Below, in pieces: positions 41,322 through 53,796 of a DNA stretch of 64,000 nt. The DNA lies in NCBI GenBank assembly GCA_028456385.1, contig JALNQF010000017.1, positions 310,001 to 374,000 on the forward strand, given 5' to 3'. The stretch's first letter is position 1. Each line of letters begins with the position of its first letter. Source of the DNA: Ophiosphaerella korrae. Its lineage: Eukaryota; Ascomycota; Dothideomycetes; Pleosporales; Phaeosphaeriaceae. The position numbers and the translations under genes were made by a program. The notes below the pieces were generated by a model. That model saw nothing but the letters and a program-made list of their open reading frames with translations, did not search any database and was not told the origin of the DNA.

Positions 41322-43615
41322 ATGCCGAACGATCTTGACATCTTGGGTCTGGTCGGATCCGCGATCAAACTGTGGTGGAACATCTACGAAAAGGGATTCA
41401 ATAAAGAGAAGAGTTCTCGTGAGTCGTTCCTTCACATCTACCCCGCCGAGAGGCTGATCAATCGCTTAGCGCAACGCTATATAGAATTTGGGGACGCGCT
41501 TCATCGACTGCACTCAAATCTCGATACCATCCGGACGATTGTCAAAGCAGCCAATACTGGTTTGGAGAACGATAGAGTCGGCACATTTGGATCGCAGAGC
41601 TTCGACATTACCGCCTTGAATGAGATCATTGGCAACTTCCAGCTGACACTCGAAGATTGTCGTGATTTCCTAAACGATGGCACAAAATTTCGCCAGAATG
41701 CTGGCTTCATTACGAACGTCCTCTACAACATCAATGTCGACCCACAGGTCGTACATTTGACTGAACGCCTTGCCTTCCACAGTACAAAGATTGGCCTTGT
41801 CCTCGATCCTTTCAACATGTGAGTAGTGGTAACTTCCATCATGCACACAAGATGCGAAGGTAGACTATACAGCTATTGGACAAGACTAACACTTGACCTA
41901 GTCATGTTCAAACGCAACTAAGAGATTTACACAATGAGCAACACCAGGATGTGGCCGAGCTTCTTCAGGAGCTGAAGCAACTACTCATCTTAGGTCGCGA
42001 CCCGAAAATGGAGGTTACTACCATCCAAGTAGAACGCGACTTGAGTGTACCAACCGAACTCAGCTCGAAATTTGCACACGAGCTACGCAGGCGCACAGTA
42101 TCGACTACTGAAGAGGATGACGTAGATAGTACTGAAATGCCACTCCTAGTCAAAGTGGGCTTGGAGGCATTCTTCAGCCATTTTAAAGAGGTTGGTGCTG
42201 CATTGCATTCTTGTACGGCTTCTAATGTTCCAAGACTTCATACATCACCGACTCCATATCTTATCACCGCCTTATGAAATCCATTTGGATCATGGACCAA
42301 ATTCGTGAGAGTGATGATTGGCGTAAGATACAGCGCACAAACCCCGGCGGGCTATATGACCGGTGCGTAAGAGAGATGGACAGAGTAAGCATTTCGATCA
42401 GAGTCGTTCACACTAGGCTAAAATCACTGCCAGAGACTGCGTGCCGAATGCACTCGTGTTTCAGAAAGTAGGATACCCCGTCCACAACTCTCTATGATAC
42501 TACAATTGCCGGAGGAGTCATTCTTGATCTGGCCGAAGGCACCGCTTGGTCAAACTCCGTCACAGATGGCTCACTTGGGTGTTCTTCTCGAAGTGTAAGT
42601 TGTTCGTAGCACTTACTATAATAACCCTTATCAAAATACAGATCAGTGTTTCCTGATTTAAAATCACATACACTTCGCGTGGTGCAGAACCTGGACGGAA
42701 CCCTGGGAGTTGAGGACACAACAGTTGCAACTTCACGGTCCTCAGGGATCTATTCGAGTGACCGAGGTAAGGCGGAGAGACATGTATGTAACGTTACCAC
42801 TAATAGGTGTAGTTGTTCAAAAACTCAACATTGACCTCGAAAGAGTCTTCCTAGTGCCCATCTACGCTGTACCATCAGTGATAGGCGATAACACTCCCTT
42901 ACCTGCTATGAAAGTACAAAGTTCCCGAGACGGCATTAATGGAGTCATGCCTGAATTCAAATCAATGTCCGACCTTTTCCGGTTTCAACATCTTGTCACT
43001 GGCTACAAATGCGTCAAACAACGAAGGGGAATAAGGGTCAAATCCCTCTCACGCGGCCAAGGTTTCCCAAACCTTCAACTAAAGGGCAAGTCATGGACTT
43101 TCAAAACATCCACTGACATCATAGAAGCCGGCAACCTCCAGCTGTGGCAGAGGACTCCTTATCAAAAATCCCAAACAGGATCTTTTTCCATGGATGGATC
43201 CGACCGCCGACCATCCGGTACCTCTAGTCCCTATCTCTCTAGCAGTGGTACTTCATTTTCTACCTCTAGTATCATCACCTCCATGTCCAGCGCCCATACC
43301 CAGGAAATATCGCTCGGATCCTCCCGCACAGCCATCCAACTGAAACAGCCGCAGCCACCACTCCTTGTTTTATTCCTCAAGCACAACGAGTCGGGCCAAC
43401 TTTCTTTCCTCGTCATCGAACTCGACGAACGTACAAAGATTGAGGCTAACAGTTGCGACTGTCGCAACCCCAAGAAAATATGCGCAATAAGTGTATTAGA
43501 GCGTTCTGGTACACCGCTATTCGCGCGTCGATTCTACGCGGAGGGTGGATTGAATAGCTGGAATTTAGCGGCCATTGGGGAGCATTGGCCGGCAACGCGT
43601 GCGGGCGCTGTTTAG
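41322..43615 (+). CDS. Uncharacterised multi-exon fungal protein, helical N-terminal domain
   Basis: Model: 41322-41818, 41902-42190, 42235-42384, 42434-42594, 42688-43615; introns 83, 44, 49, 49 and 93 bp, except that only four introns separate these five exons (41819-41901, 42191-42234, 42385-42433, 42595-42687); 674 residues. The N-terminus (DILGLVGSAIKLWWNIYEKG ... RYIEFGDALHRLHSNLDTI) is all-helical and resembles the helical N-terminal domains of fungal HeLo/NLR-like proteins, without enough identity to name it. The middle has KSIWIMDQIRESDDWRKIQ and ESFLIWPKAPLGQTPSQMAHLGVLLE. The C-terminal exon has VFLVPIYAVPSV, a Ser-rich stretch and RKICAISVLE-like sequence (CRNPKKICAISVLERSG). Intron 4 is the least certain: another acceptor at 42641 leads to a different, shorter frame. 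Function unknown; fungal non-self recognition is only a guess. Confidence 0.55.
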
Positions 43616-43951
43616 GTTAGAGATATGTACTGGCTTCGCATAGGATTTGCGAGCGAAGAGGAGAGAATCAGCTTCAACAGCAATGTGGCCGATCTTCGGC
43701 GTATTTTCGCTGCCCGTATGGATGACTTTCGGAAAGACTTGAACTTTGTCAAGGGAACACATATCATACGGCAGGGAGTTTGACAGTGAGGTTCGGGTGT
43801 GCTTTGTTTGGTTTGGGGCTCAGGCCTGTCGCTCAATCGATACCCTCTCCGCGTCCTGTTACGTTATAATAAGCTATTATCTTTTTATAGCCATCACTCA
43901 TTTCCCTCAACAAAAGAGTACTAGAACAAACCTCCAAATAAACACCCCCAT
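43616..43951. other. Intergenic region between convergent genes
   Basis: 336 bp of 3' flanks; no gene supported. Confidence 0.5.
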
Positions 43952-45774
43952 TTACTCCTTGAGCCCCTCACCTAACCCCGCAATCCAAACCCACACCGCA
44001 TACGCCCCTGGATCTGGCACCGCACCTCTTCCCCCTTCATCATCCACATACGTCGCCCTCCCAAACTTCGCCTTCATCCCACTCGTCCCCTGTGCACTCT
44101 CCCCCGCCACCCTAACCGCACCTTCCAACCCGCCTCCCAACGCCCCCACAAACGGAATCAACACATCCATCACCGTCCGGTCGCCCACCCGCGCACTCGT
44201 ATACCGCTCCAGATTCTCCAGCGCCGATGACGCTGCGGCAGAAACGGTCGCCAGATTGAGTGGCTGCTGGGCGGTGATCAGGGTGCGGGACAACGCGTGT
44301 GTGAACGCTGTGGCGACGATGGAAAGAATGGCGCCAAGGGAGCCGCCAACGTCTTCGAGGGTGTCTGCGATGGTAGTGAGGAGCGTGAGGAGCGGGGTGT
44401 GCGTCGGAGTCGCGTCGAGGGTGGCCAAGATATTCTTGCAGATTTGAGCGACTGCTTCGCCGCAGTCGCCGTCGCCCATTTGGAGGTCGTATTGTGTGAT
44501 GAGAGGTTCGGCGGCGAGGGCGGCGGCGCATGCTTTGCGGAGGGCGGGAAGTAAGGCAGGGGGTGTTTCGGGGCCTTGGGCGGTGCTGGAGGAGGCGGAG
44601 GGCGGGGCATTTGCTTTTGCGCGCAGGGAGGCGGCTTCTGTCGAGGCGGGAGACGGCTGGTAGTTGTTTTTTGGCCAGGCGGGGGCGGAGGTGGGGGCGT
44701 CGAGGAGGGCGAGGACGTCGTCGTCTGTGAGGGACATGGCTTTTGCCATGCCGGACATGTTACCGAGGGTGATGCTGAAGCCCTGGCCGTTGAGGCTGGT
44801 TTCTAGGATACCCGCGTAGATGCGTGTGGGAACGATATTCCAGTCAGACTTTAGGGTTTGGAGTGCGATGTTCACCATTGCGTCGAATTCGAGACCGGAG
44901 AGGCCGCCGAAGTTGTTGACGAGCATGACAACATTGTCAGATGGGGAGAAAGGGACGAAAGCGCGGTCGGTGTCGGAGGGGTCAAGGAGGTATCGAAGCA
45001 TTTCTTTGATGATGTCTTGCGGACTGGGCATGGGTGAGATGGTGCGAAGACCCTACACATATCAGTCAGCAGTTCTCCAGAAAGCAATTGCAATCCAAGC
45101 ACACTCACAGGCTCATTATGAATCCCCATTCCAAGCACACACGCATTATCCTTGACCGCCTCGAACGCGTCCCTGCCAGGAACGTGGCAATGGTCCAAAC
45201 TTGTCCCAATAGTAACCAACTGATCATTCCCCAGCTCCCCAATCTTCCGACACCGCTCAAACGCCCATCCTTTCTGTGACGCCGCGCCAATCAACTTGAT
45301 CACAAGCAGATTCCCAGCGAGTCCTCTCCGCCCAACTTTGCCGCTCTTTTCTCGTCCGAGTGCAGCGTCCTCGGCCATACACACCACATCCACCTTGTAT
45401 CCCAGCGCCTGGCCCTTTTCCCGCGCAAGTCCAAAGTGCAACATGTCGCCCGTATAGTTTGTTATGCAGAGTATGATGCCCTCGTTGGACGGCACGTTGC
45501 GTATGCCAGCCATGATTTGCTTGGTGCTCGGCGACGCAAAAATGTCGCCGCACACGGCAGCCGAAAGCATGCCGTCACCCACGAATCCAGACCATGCGGG
45601 CTCATGACCAGAGCCGCCGCCTGAAATAATAGTTACTTCATTCGGGGAGTGGGAAAGGTTGTATACGACGCGATTGTCCGCGTCGAGGGCCATGTGCTTG
45701 TTTCGTGTGACGAGGGACGTGAGCATGTGCAGCACCACGCCCTCGGGGTTAGGGAAGAAGTGTTTTCGCGACAT
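43952..45774 (-). CDS. Dihydroxyacetone (glycerone) kinase
   Basis: Model (minus): 45109-45774 and 43952-45052; intron 45053-45108 (56 bp, GTGAGT..GTAG, branch CTGAC/CTGAT); 588 residues. The DhaK domain has the substrate-loop motif GGGSGHEP (52-59), NYTGDMLHFG and GMGIHNEPG, whose His219 corresponds to the histidine that binds dihydroxyacetone covalently in this family; the intron falls two residues after it. A Pro/Ala linker leads to the DhaL ATP domain with QMGDGDCGEA, DVGGSLGAIL and RVGDRTVMDVL for Mg-ATP binding. The enzyme phosphorylates dihydroxyacetone (and glyceraldehyde) in glycerol and methanol-type metabolism and in detoxification. Length matches yeast Dak1/Dak2. The second half is very GC-rich. 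Confidence 0.93.
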
Positions 45775-46387
45775 GATGGATTAGATATCGAGTATGTTTT
45801 TGTACTGGCGAAATGCGAATGTCTCGCGTTCAGCCGGGTTTCTTGTCTTTATGTCGTCCCCGCGAACACCCCACCTGATAAACATGCCCCGCTCAGGTCA
45901 AATACCGATCTCTTTAGCCACTGGCTCATCGTCATAAGCGCGCCCACACAGCCCGTGCCGATGTCAGAAGGAAGCCGTAGCTACGATATACTGTATCCAG
46001 CTTGGTTTGACGGGTGTAGGCGAGGAAAATGGGAGGTTTGCGCCGGAGTTGCCTGTTTAGGTAGGCCGATAGAGGTTGGATGTGGTTGGTGGATTTGCTC
46101 GCAGAGAAATTATACACTTGGATTGAGCATACGCGTTTGTCGCGTTTTGGCGGTGCATTGAAGAGGTAGGGTGACCGTGTTTACTTGAGCCTGACGAGGT
46201 CAGTAGTTTTGTTTGAGTATTCATAGCAGTTGCTCGCTCCATGGCTCCATGGCTCAACAATGACTGCCCACGCTAGGCACCTTCTAACGCACCATGGCCC
46301 ATATTTACAAGAACCACATATAAATCTGCGAAGCTCAATTCATCCAAATGATATCATACAGCACATCCCCAGCCAACAATCTGCCCC
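45775..46387. other. Intergenic region
   Basis: Promoter side of the dihydroxyacetone kinase gene and 3' flank of GPI11. No supported gene. Confidence 0.5.
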
Positions 46388-47239
46388 CTAGGCAAACATA
46401 ATCTTCTTCCCCTTCAACACCGTCCCTCCTAGCAGCTTCCCAACAGCATACCCAACATAGGCCCCAGTAACAATCGTAACCGGCCACTTCTGCCACTCGC
46501 GATCCCTACAATCATTAGTCCAACTCATTCCATGTTCGTCATCAGCACTCACCAGTCCAACGGAATCGGCACAGCGCCCAGCCAAGCGCCCAACACGGTG
46601 CCGAGCAGCCCACCATAGACCTCGTCAAGGGGTAATAAAAGCGCAACAATCTGCCGCCATGTCTCGCCGTTCACCCCATGAACATAGACAAGCGGCAAGG
46701 TGCCCAGCAGCGCAACATGCGCCCCACACAACAGCGTATGCAAATGGTGCGTCGTGACCGGCGCACCAAACAGAACCAGCGTGCCCGTGAGAAGTGGCGT
46801 CGCAGCCAGGGCCGTAAGCAGCAGCGAAAGAAATGCGGGCTATCGTCACCACCAATTAGCTAGATTTTCACACAAAACCAGGTTTTGTTCAACGTACGAC
46901 TATCTTCCCGTTGACGCCGCTCTCGAGTTTCCCCGGTGCGCTCTTTTTCTTCTCGCCAGGCTTGCTTTTCTTGACTTTGGGTGTTTCGCCCGTGGGCGGG
47001 AGGCAGGCGGCGACGTAGGAGACTTGCAGGGCGGCGAGGGGGCCGAGGATGCTGAGGAGAGCGGGGACGGGGTCGGCTACGATGGCATTGAATTTGGCGG
47101 CGTAGAGCGAGAGGACGACAAGGGGGTGGATGTGCGTGTATATGCGGGCGATGTCGTTTTTGAGGGGCTCAATTGGCGCAGCGGTGCTGGGTTTGGGCTG
47201 GGATGTGGCGGATGCGTCGATGATAGTTTTGGTGGCCAT
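46388..47239 (-). CDS. GPI11: GPI-anchor ethanolamine-phosphate transfer subunit Gpi11 (PIG-F)
   Basis: Model (minus): 46898-47239, 46553-46839, 46388-46505; introns 46840-46897 (58) and 46506-46552 (47); 248 residues. Met at 47239 ([10 protein letters not shown]). Several hydrophobic helices ([61 protein letters not shown]) surround a basic loop, and the PIG-F signature [21 protein letters not shown] is created across intron 2. Gpi11 partners with Gpi13 and Gpi7 (Mcd4-type transferases) to add phosphoethanolamine to GPI mannoses in the ER. GPI12 at 13.9 kb acts earlier in the same pathway, but the distance gives no reason to link their regulation. Confidence 0.9.
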
Positions 47240-47508
47240 GGTGGGCAAGGAGAAAGGAGCGTGGATGGCGCCGGGCCTGAGACGGATTGATGGGGGTGTT
47301 GATGTTGGTGGAGCAGAACAGAAGTGGTGCGCGCTCCAAGCGCGGGCCTATCCAAAAGCCCAGTGGGTCTGTGCGCACTGGCTGGAGCCCTTCATGAGCA
47401 TCAGTACCAGATAATATATGTGGCCATAGCTCGCATTGTCATTCGCTTTTTGTGCGATCCGCTTTGATCTATCGAATGCCGGCCGCTTCAGCTGTGATGT
47501 CCAACTCT

Positions 47509-48510
47509 CTATGCCTCTTTCTTCGGCACCAGATTTCTCAACGAAAGATCGTACACCACATCCTCAATGTCCTTGAGACGGTACTTCAGCCCATCACTAC
47601 GGCGTCGCAGGCTATCATTTCTCAGATTAAGAATCTGGAACCCAACGTGCAGGCCTTTGACCGTCTGATTGATAAGTAGCGGGCGCTCATAGTCGCCAAG
47701 AGTAACGGCGTTGCGTGCAAGTCGAGTCTGTGGCAGAGTCAATAAGCTTCTTCACCCTCACAAGCTCATATTTCACGTACCAGCTCTTCTGCGAGCGAAA
47801 TAAGAGCCTGCAGGTACTCCTCAAGCGAGAGATGGAATGCATCGCGGTCCTTAAGGTTGACGGGAACTAATCATCTTAGTACAATACACGATGCGGGCCA
47901 TGAACGTACCGTGCAAGATTTCGCCCAGGTCGTCGATGGTGAGAAGCTGTCCGCACTTGACCTCGCCACCCTCATAATTGTAACCTCCAAGCCATCCCCA
48001 GAATAGAAGTCCTTCAACCTAGAATTAGTCAATATTGTTGCTTTGCATTGGAATGCAGTACCTACCGCGCCCTGCACCTGGCGACTCCACATATTGTTGA
48101 ATTTGTAATAAGGCACTTTTGATGCTACCTGTGAGAGCTTGCTGACTGTCTCTACGACATCACTGATGGGCTCTCGCGCTGCTGCTAGGACCTCGGGCAC
48201 TATCGCGCTGGTGAGTACAGACCAAGGCACAAGAGATACCTACTCACGATTTGCGACTGCCGTAGCATGGGCTCTGGATAACACAAATGACACATTGCGA
48301 TCTGATTCATGTTAGTAACGCTTGCAGGATGCTTGAAGTGGGCTTACTCTGCTTCTCGAGAGCTTGGATGATGTCTTTCAATTCCTGTCGCGTGCTGAGT
48401 GCGTGTTCACGTGCTTTGCTGCGGGGTCACTATCATACATCTCGGACTGCTGTGTCTTCGTCAATGCGCGCCTGAAGGTCCTGGAAGATAGCGGGGTTGA
48501 CACCAATCAT
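47509..48510 (-). CDS. Translin
   Basis: Model (minus), seven exons: 48439-48510, 48348-48384, 48248-48301, 48066-48199, 47910-48018, 47781-47866, 47509-47727; introns 48385-48438 (54), 48302-48347 (46), 48200-48247 (48), 48019-48065 (47), 47867-47909 (43), 47728-47780 (53); 236 residues, close to human translin (228). The spliced protein has FQDLQARIDEDTAVRDELKD, NNMWSRQVQGAVEGLLFWGWLGG, LGEILHVPVNLKDRDAFHLSLEEYLQAL, ARNAVTLGDYERPLLINQTV and RRRSDGLKYRLKDIEDVVYDLSLR, all family hallmarks. Translin forms an octameric RNA/ssDNA-binding barrel and, with TRAX, an endonuclease active on tRNA fragments and small RNAs. It is by far the most intron-dense gene here, so ORF-based searches would miss it. 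Confidence 0.9.
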
Positions 48511-51500
48511 TGTGAAGAGTGCGCTTTGGGTGTGGAGGATGGAGTTGGAGAGACGTAGGGTTGTGTACGTCAGGTGAGGTCAAAGTTTGTTTGTCCCACG
48601 AGCCTTGGAAGGAGCGAAAATATAGCGCCTTGCACCAAACGTCGCCACGAGCGATCAATGCAGCTGGACTCGATGAAAATACTCATCCATTTAGATTTAT
48701 CGTCATGTTGATTCTTTTTTTGTCCATGCCGTTGTTCCACACGTTCAGGGTAGCTGCACCCTGTGTGAGTGTGCAATAAATTATATGTCCACTGAAGCAT
48801 CTAAAACCTTGTCAACGATTTCTGCGTAAAGATGGTATGCTTTATCAACAGTCTTCCGGCCCTCAATGCCATCGCCCTAGATGGCTTTAGAAGTAACCAG
48901 AGGAGCCTGAATACAAGATCAACGCATGCAAGCATTCTAGATGGTTTATGGGCACAGTCTAAGGAACATAAAAGGCATGAAACGATGACCTTGGCTACCG
49001 TCAAATCTAGGCATTGCCTTGGTACAAGTCCATTCCTAGAATCAAAGACACGAAAACAGTAGGACAATGAGCCTCTAGGACGCAAAGTGACATCAGCTCG
49101 TCTTGCTGAACTCCTTCGTTTCTAGAAACTTAGACTATGCTGTTGTATTCTCGCTCCTCATACCCAAGCAATGTTTTAGTAGGGGATACAACTAGTGTCC
49201 TGTCACTGGTTTGGCTGTACGGCCAAAACTCACTTTTATCAAGGGTACCTTCACGACACACCGTTCCTTTGGCGAATGCACTATCACTACCACAGGAAAC
49301 TGGTCTATTTCAAAATTTGCTTCCATTATCGATTTGATAACCAATATAACTACCGTCATCATTGTCCTTCCGGGTTTCGCCACTGAGAGACAGAGGGATT
49401 GAAGTCGCAAGTGGCCTTGGAGAGACGTGCGAGTAACTCCTCGAGCAAGCTACAACGGAGGCAGTTGGATACTTGCACACCGCGGGTAGGCAGCTAGAGG
49501 AGAGGCGTGTTTATGGTGCGGTCGTCTTGACGCCGCTGGAAAAATTTACTGGCCATATGTCAATGGAGATGTTGCGTTGGATGCTGAAACTTACAATATG
49601 CAACATTGCCAACACAATCCCATTATGCAGTATCTCCCGAGAGGCCCCCTCAGCACCCGTTGACTGAATTCGAGGCTAGCATCTTTGAAGGCCTGGTGGG
49701 GTGAGTAAGCCGTATGTTTTCTAAGGCTCGATTGAACGTGATACATAGCTGCACCCTAGGGGTGGAAAGGTTGAAAGCCACTTTCTGAGCGTATTCGAAC
49801 AGCGAAGCCATACGAGGTGAGTCTATCAGCCGCCTTATATGCCGCTTGCTTAGCCATGGGAGCGCAGGCGTCTGGCGTCTCGCGATATATAACAAGCCTA
49901 CTGTTGCTATACGCCCCTGTAATCTGGACAAGCAAAGTTCTCAAAAGATCATGCAAGACATAAACATTCAAGATACTCCTCTCAAAGAATTCAAATATTT
50001 AAACAGTCGAAACTTCATCCTCAAGCAACCGACAAGCCGGAGGGCTCAATGAAAAAGTTCGCGTACACCTCAGATAGTGCGATAGAGGCGACACTGTGTC
50101 TTTGACTGTGAGCAAGCCCAGGGAGCCAGAAGACCGGTTTCAAAAACGAGATAATCAAGAAGATCCCCGTAAGGACTGAATCAGTGATTAAACTGACTAG
50201 AACAGATACTACACATGATCAAAGCCAAAAGGCAAAGAGTGCTGAGGAGTGGGAGTGGGGACGGGGCAGAGGGGTTATATACCTGCTAGGAGGAAGCTAG
50301 CACTAGCGGAACTGCAGCAGCGCGGTCAGTGAGATCGCGGTGAGTGACCATACGCGAAGGTACGTGCCGGAGATCAACCGGTATGGTGAATGGGAGTTGG
50401 AGAGGTGAATATAGGGGCACGCGACGGGTTGGTGGCGGGGACCGAGTATCATCCGGCATAGCCCATTTTCAGGCGGACTTAACATCAGTCTGAGGAGATA
50501 TTCCAAGCTTAATGATATGTCGAGAATGAGGTAATGGGAATTATTTCACGAAACTGTTCGAAGCCACTGAGCTATGTCGACTTGTGGCATCCTGGTATAA
50601 TTGAAGGAAGACCTTCGGGACCAGTCTTTCGGAGAGAAACTTTAATAAGCGTCTCTATCGAATCGAAATTTCCTGAATCGGCACTAATGTCTGGTAGAAC
50701 GGGGAGCATCGCAGTTCAAGCGCTCGAGTCAACGGCACATGCTCTTGTAGAGACTGCCGCGGGCAACAACAGCCGCAAAACAAAATAAAACGCATGGTAG
50801 CATTTTTCACACTCAATGTATATTGTATGTATCCCAATCTCGAAAATGTGGAACTTACTTTCGGAGTTCCCGCAATGCCGCCCGATCACCGTAGACGAGG
50901 CACCTCACAATGGAACCAGTGACGAACAGGCGATAGAGAAGAACATGAGAGAAGACAGATTGAACAACCGCTCTTGACTGGGTAAGAGACAGGAAAGGAA
51001 CTAAGCTGGCAGTGAGCGCCCTAAGAGCGTCAAAAGTAGGCAATACAGATGTCAACACAAGTCAACCCGTCGCAGCAACCTAATGTAATTGCAATACATT
51101 TACAACAATCCACGCCCTCGAGTATCTCTAGACAAACGAACAGTCGAGTCTCTCATATTTTAGGCTATCGAACATCCCTTCACTGAAGGAAAATGATGCG
51201 AGGCACTTTGGTTTCCTACCTTGAAGGCTACGCGACTTTGGATAACTATTTGTAGTAGCCTGCCAGCGAGCAATATTGACTGTTGAAGTCTCTGCGCGCA
51301 ACCTTATCTGGGACATGCCATCCGAAGCTACAGCGTCGTCCACAGTGAGAGGTACTGGCATAAACCGCAATTCACTATCACATCATGCACATAATCCAGT
51401 TGAGATACCAGCCGTGTAATTAAGGCTAGTGCTAAGTCGCTCACGCTGCCAAAAGATATAAGTGGTTGCGTATCTTCTCGAACAAGATTTGTCCTCACCT

Positions 51501-52124
51501 TAGCGACTACAGTTGCTAAAATTATGTTGGTGAACGTGATCTTGGAGGCCAACATTAGCTAGTGAGAATGAAAGAGCGCTCTCCACGCTGCAGCTGATAC
51601 TAGATCCCCTACAAGTTATCTAGCGAAGTCTTGTTCTTATTTCGATTTGTCCAAACTGACGTTGATGCCACCAGTACGATGTCCGTTCTTCCTTAGTAAG
51701 TATCATCACCTTAACGTAATCCATTCTTGCCCCATCAATGCGTACTCTTCCCGCCTTGCCCACTCCAAGTTCTGCACAATGGCTCTGAAGGATATACAAT
51801 TTATCATCGTCGAGCTGCCCCATCAGCTATCAGGTGTGCTGCTTTGCTGAACCTTCATCACGGCCAGAACAGCTTGAATTTTCATTTAATTTGAGCCTCC
51901 CTTAGTGTATGCTCCACTTCGATGATGTATCAAATCAAGTTTCCCATTAATTTAGCGGCATATTGTTTGATACACACTCTCTTTGTAGTAGTTCGATCAG
52001 ACTCCACGATCTGAGACATCTTGGTGAGGATCCTTCGTTGTTACACCACCTCAGTCTTTCAGCTAGTATGCCCTTAGTTGACAGCATATAGTCTTTTATG
52101 AAACGTAATCGCCAATTTAATTGA
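48511..52124. other. Gene-poor region, 3.6 kb
   Basis: The longest stretch without a supported gene. All ORFs are under 95 codons, have no signal peptide or domain, and do not splice into anything recognisable. I see no long terminal repeats, inverted repeats or transposase motifs. It separates housekeeping genes from the UstYa/MFS locus. Confidence 0.55.
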
Positions 52125-53106
52125 TCATAGTCGTGGTTGTTCATGACTCTTCTTCTTGCTGTCCTTGGTGAACGGGTCTTTGTGGCCCCATCGCTCGAAA
52201 TATTTTGTCATCACACTGGTATGTGGGCTTCCCTCTGGGCAGAACGCAAACTCTTCTAACGAATTTGGGACAGTTCTGTACTCATCAATCATCTTGAAGC
52301 ACGACTGCCTTTCTGGTTCCTGGGTCCACTTGACCAAGGCATCCCAGTCTTTACACATGCGTTCCTGGCCATTCCCAATCTTGTGTCGCTCATTAATAGT
52401 CGGCATGGGTGTGTCGTCCGCAAAGCACATGATGTCTTGTCGCAGTGTGTCAAGGCAGTGGTCGATATGTCTTGGAGAAATCAAGGGTTTTGAATCTAGA
52501 GAGGCTTCCAACGCGTCATAGTAAGCTCGACGAACATTTTTCTAGATAGTTTAGCCCATGACTCTAACGCTGTCCTTCCTGTGATGGCTTACTAGGCAGT
52601 GAATGTGATGAAATGCTTTTATATGGTATAACCCTTTCGATTGGTCCCAAGGGAATGGGATAGATGGCTTGAGATTATGGGAATTGGTATACTTTTGATC
52701 CAGAGCCACGACGATGGGACTGGAGTCGAGCTTTTCCCATAGGGCATTTGAGACAGTGCGGTTCTCGTGCATATAGTCAGTGTAGACCTGGTATGGCACA
52801 GCCTTGTCATGCCTGAGTCCGGCTGCAAGGCAATTGGTTAGCAACAGTGTGCATACTAGACATATTAGCAGACTTACTGTAGTCTGATAGGCAGTGACCT
52901 TGCTGCATGCGTAAGGTCTTTACATGTCCTACCAGGACAACGTTCAATGCAAGAGACACTACAAGAATGGACATGATCATAGCCAGGACCCACGGCTTCG
53001 GATGTGTGCCTGTAGTCCGCGGAGAGTAAAGCAGGCGGCGCTCCTTCTTAGACTCTACATTTCCCTGCGGAAGCAACCGCTCTTCCTGGTGTTCGTAGTC
53101 ATCCAT
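52125..53106 (-). CDS. UstYa-family oxidase (DUF3328)
   Basis: Model (minus): 52878-53106, 52593-52822, 52125-52541; introns 52823-52877 (55, branch CTAAC) and 52542-52592 (51); 291 residues. One membrane helix (about 39-60) near the N-terminus, then the paired histidine motifs that define the family: HHIHC (148-152) and RHIDHCLDTLRQDIMC (HIDHC 178-182), presumed to bind copper. CKDWDALVKWT and the tail follow. UstYa proteins catalyse oxidative cyclisation or cross-linking in fungal RiPPs such as ustiloxins, phomopsins and asperipin, and act on other metabolites too. It is transcribed away from a short secreted-peptide gene 690 bp off, and an MFS gene lies 3.5 kb beyond, which is the usual neighbourhood of this family. 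Confidence 0.9.
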
Positions 53107-53796
53107 GCTGTGATGAACCCGACAATGTCACTGGTGTTAGACAGAGAAAACGTCGGACAGAATGGCCTGCGCGTGGGTGAGATGACGACTCCCGCCCTTC
53201 CTCGAAATCGCGCTATCATCTAATCTTGCACCCAGACGCTAGACACTTGCCATGCTTTACATGGATCTAGGTAGTTGGGTTTGCATCATGTGCGTGGTGC
53301 AGCTAGCTACCTGCGAATACCCCGCATAACTTAGCCTAAGTGGTGGAAAGCCGTGCTGTGCTAATAAACCGCACAAGCGGCCGTTGCGTGCTCGTACCCG
53401 GCGCGCTTGGCCAATCATCATCGATGAATAGACACCCATGTTCAAATCCTCCACGGACTGGAACCTGTTCAAGCTGATCTCCGGAATATGACCATCTCTT
53501 CCAATTCGTGCTCTGCGCGCTGTTCCGGATGCCGGATAGCAGGCCTGGTCAACATTTCATCTAACAGTCCGCTAAATTGCGGAGTCGAGTGCACCTTTAA
53601 GGAGAGTGGTTCCGGCGCAGAGGAACAGGATTGACAGATAACATTCTGCAACCTTACAAACACGACAGCTCAATCCCTGGAGTGATTGACATCTCATCCC
53701 ACCAGGTCTCAGTCTGCGCTTCTATAGTAAGTGAGGTGAGATTGTGTCGCATTGCATTCGCTGACCACGCTAAACAGTCTCCACCACATCTACACC
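53107..53796. promoter_or_regulatory. Divergent region between UstYa-like gene and peptide gene
   Basis: 690 bp flanked by divergent starts. Several TCCGGA/CCGG-type words occur (near 53476, 53521 and 53530), which would suit a Zn2Cys6 regulator, but this is only suggestive. No ORF is supported. Confidence 0.35.

Noticed and set aside
45649..46161. 170-codon plus-strand ORF over the start of the dihydroxyacetone kinase gene
   Set aside because: It overlaps the well-supported kinase start on the other strand and shows no domain; treated as a shadow ORF.
48800..51900. Possible transposon remnants in the gene-poor region
   Set aside because: No transposase or reverse-transcriptase motif, terminal inverted repeat or long direct repeat could be identified by eye.
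52125..53106. Reading the UstYa gene as a classic full dikaritin cluster
   Set aside because: No precursor with Kex2-separated repeats, S41-type peptidase, methyltransferase or tyrosinase was found, so only a RiPP-type candidate is claimed.
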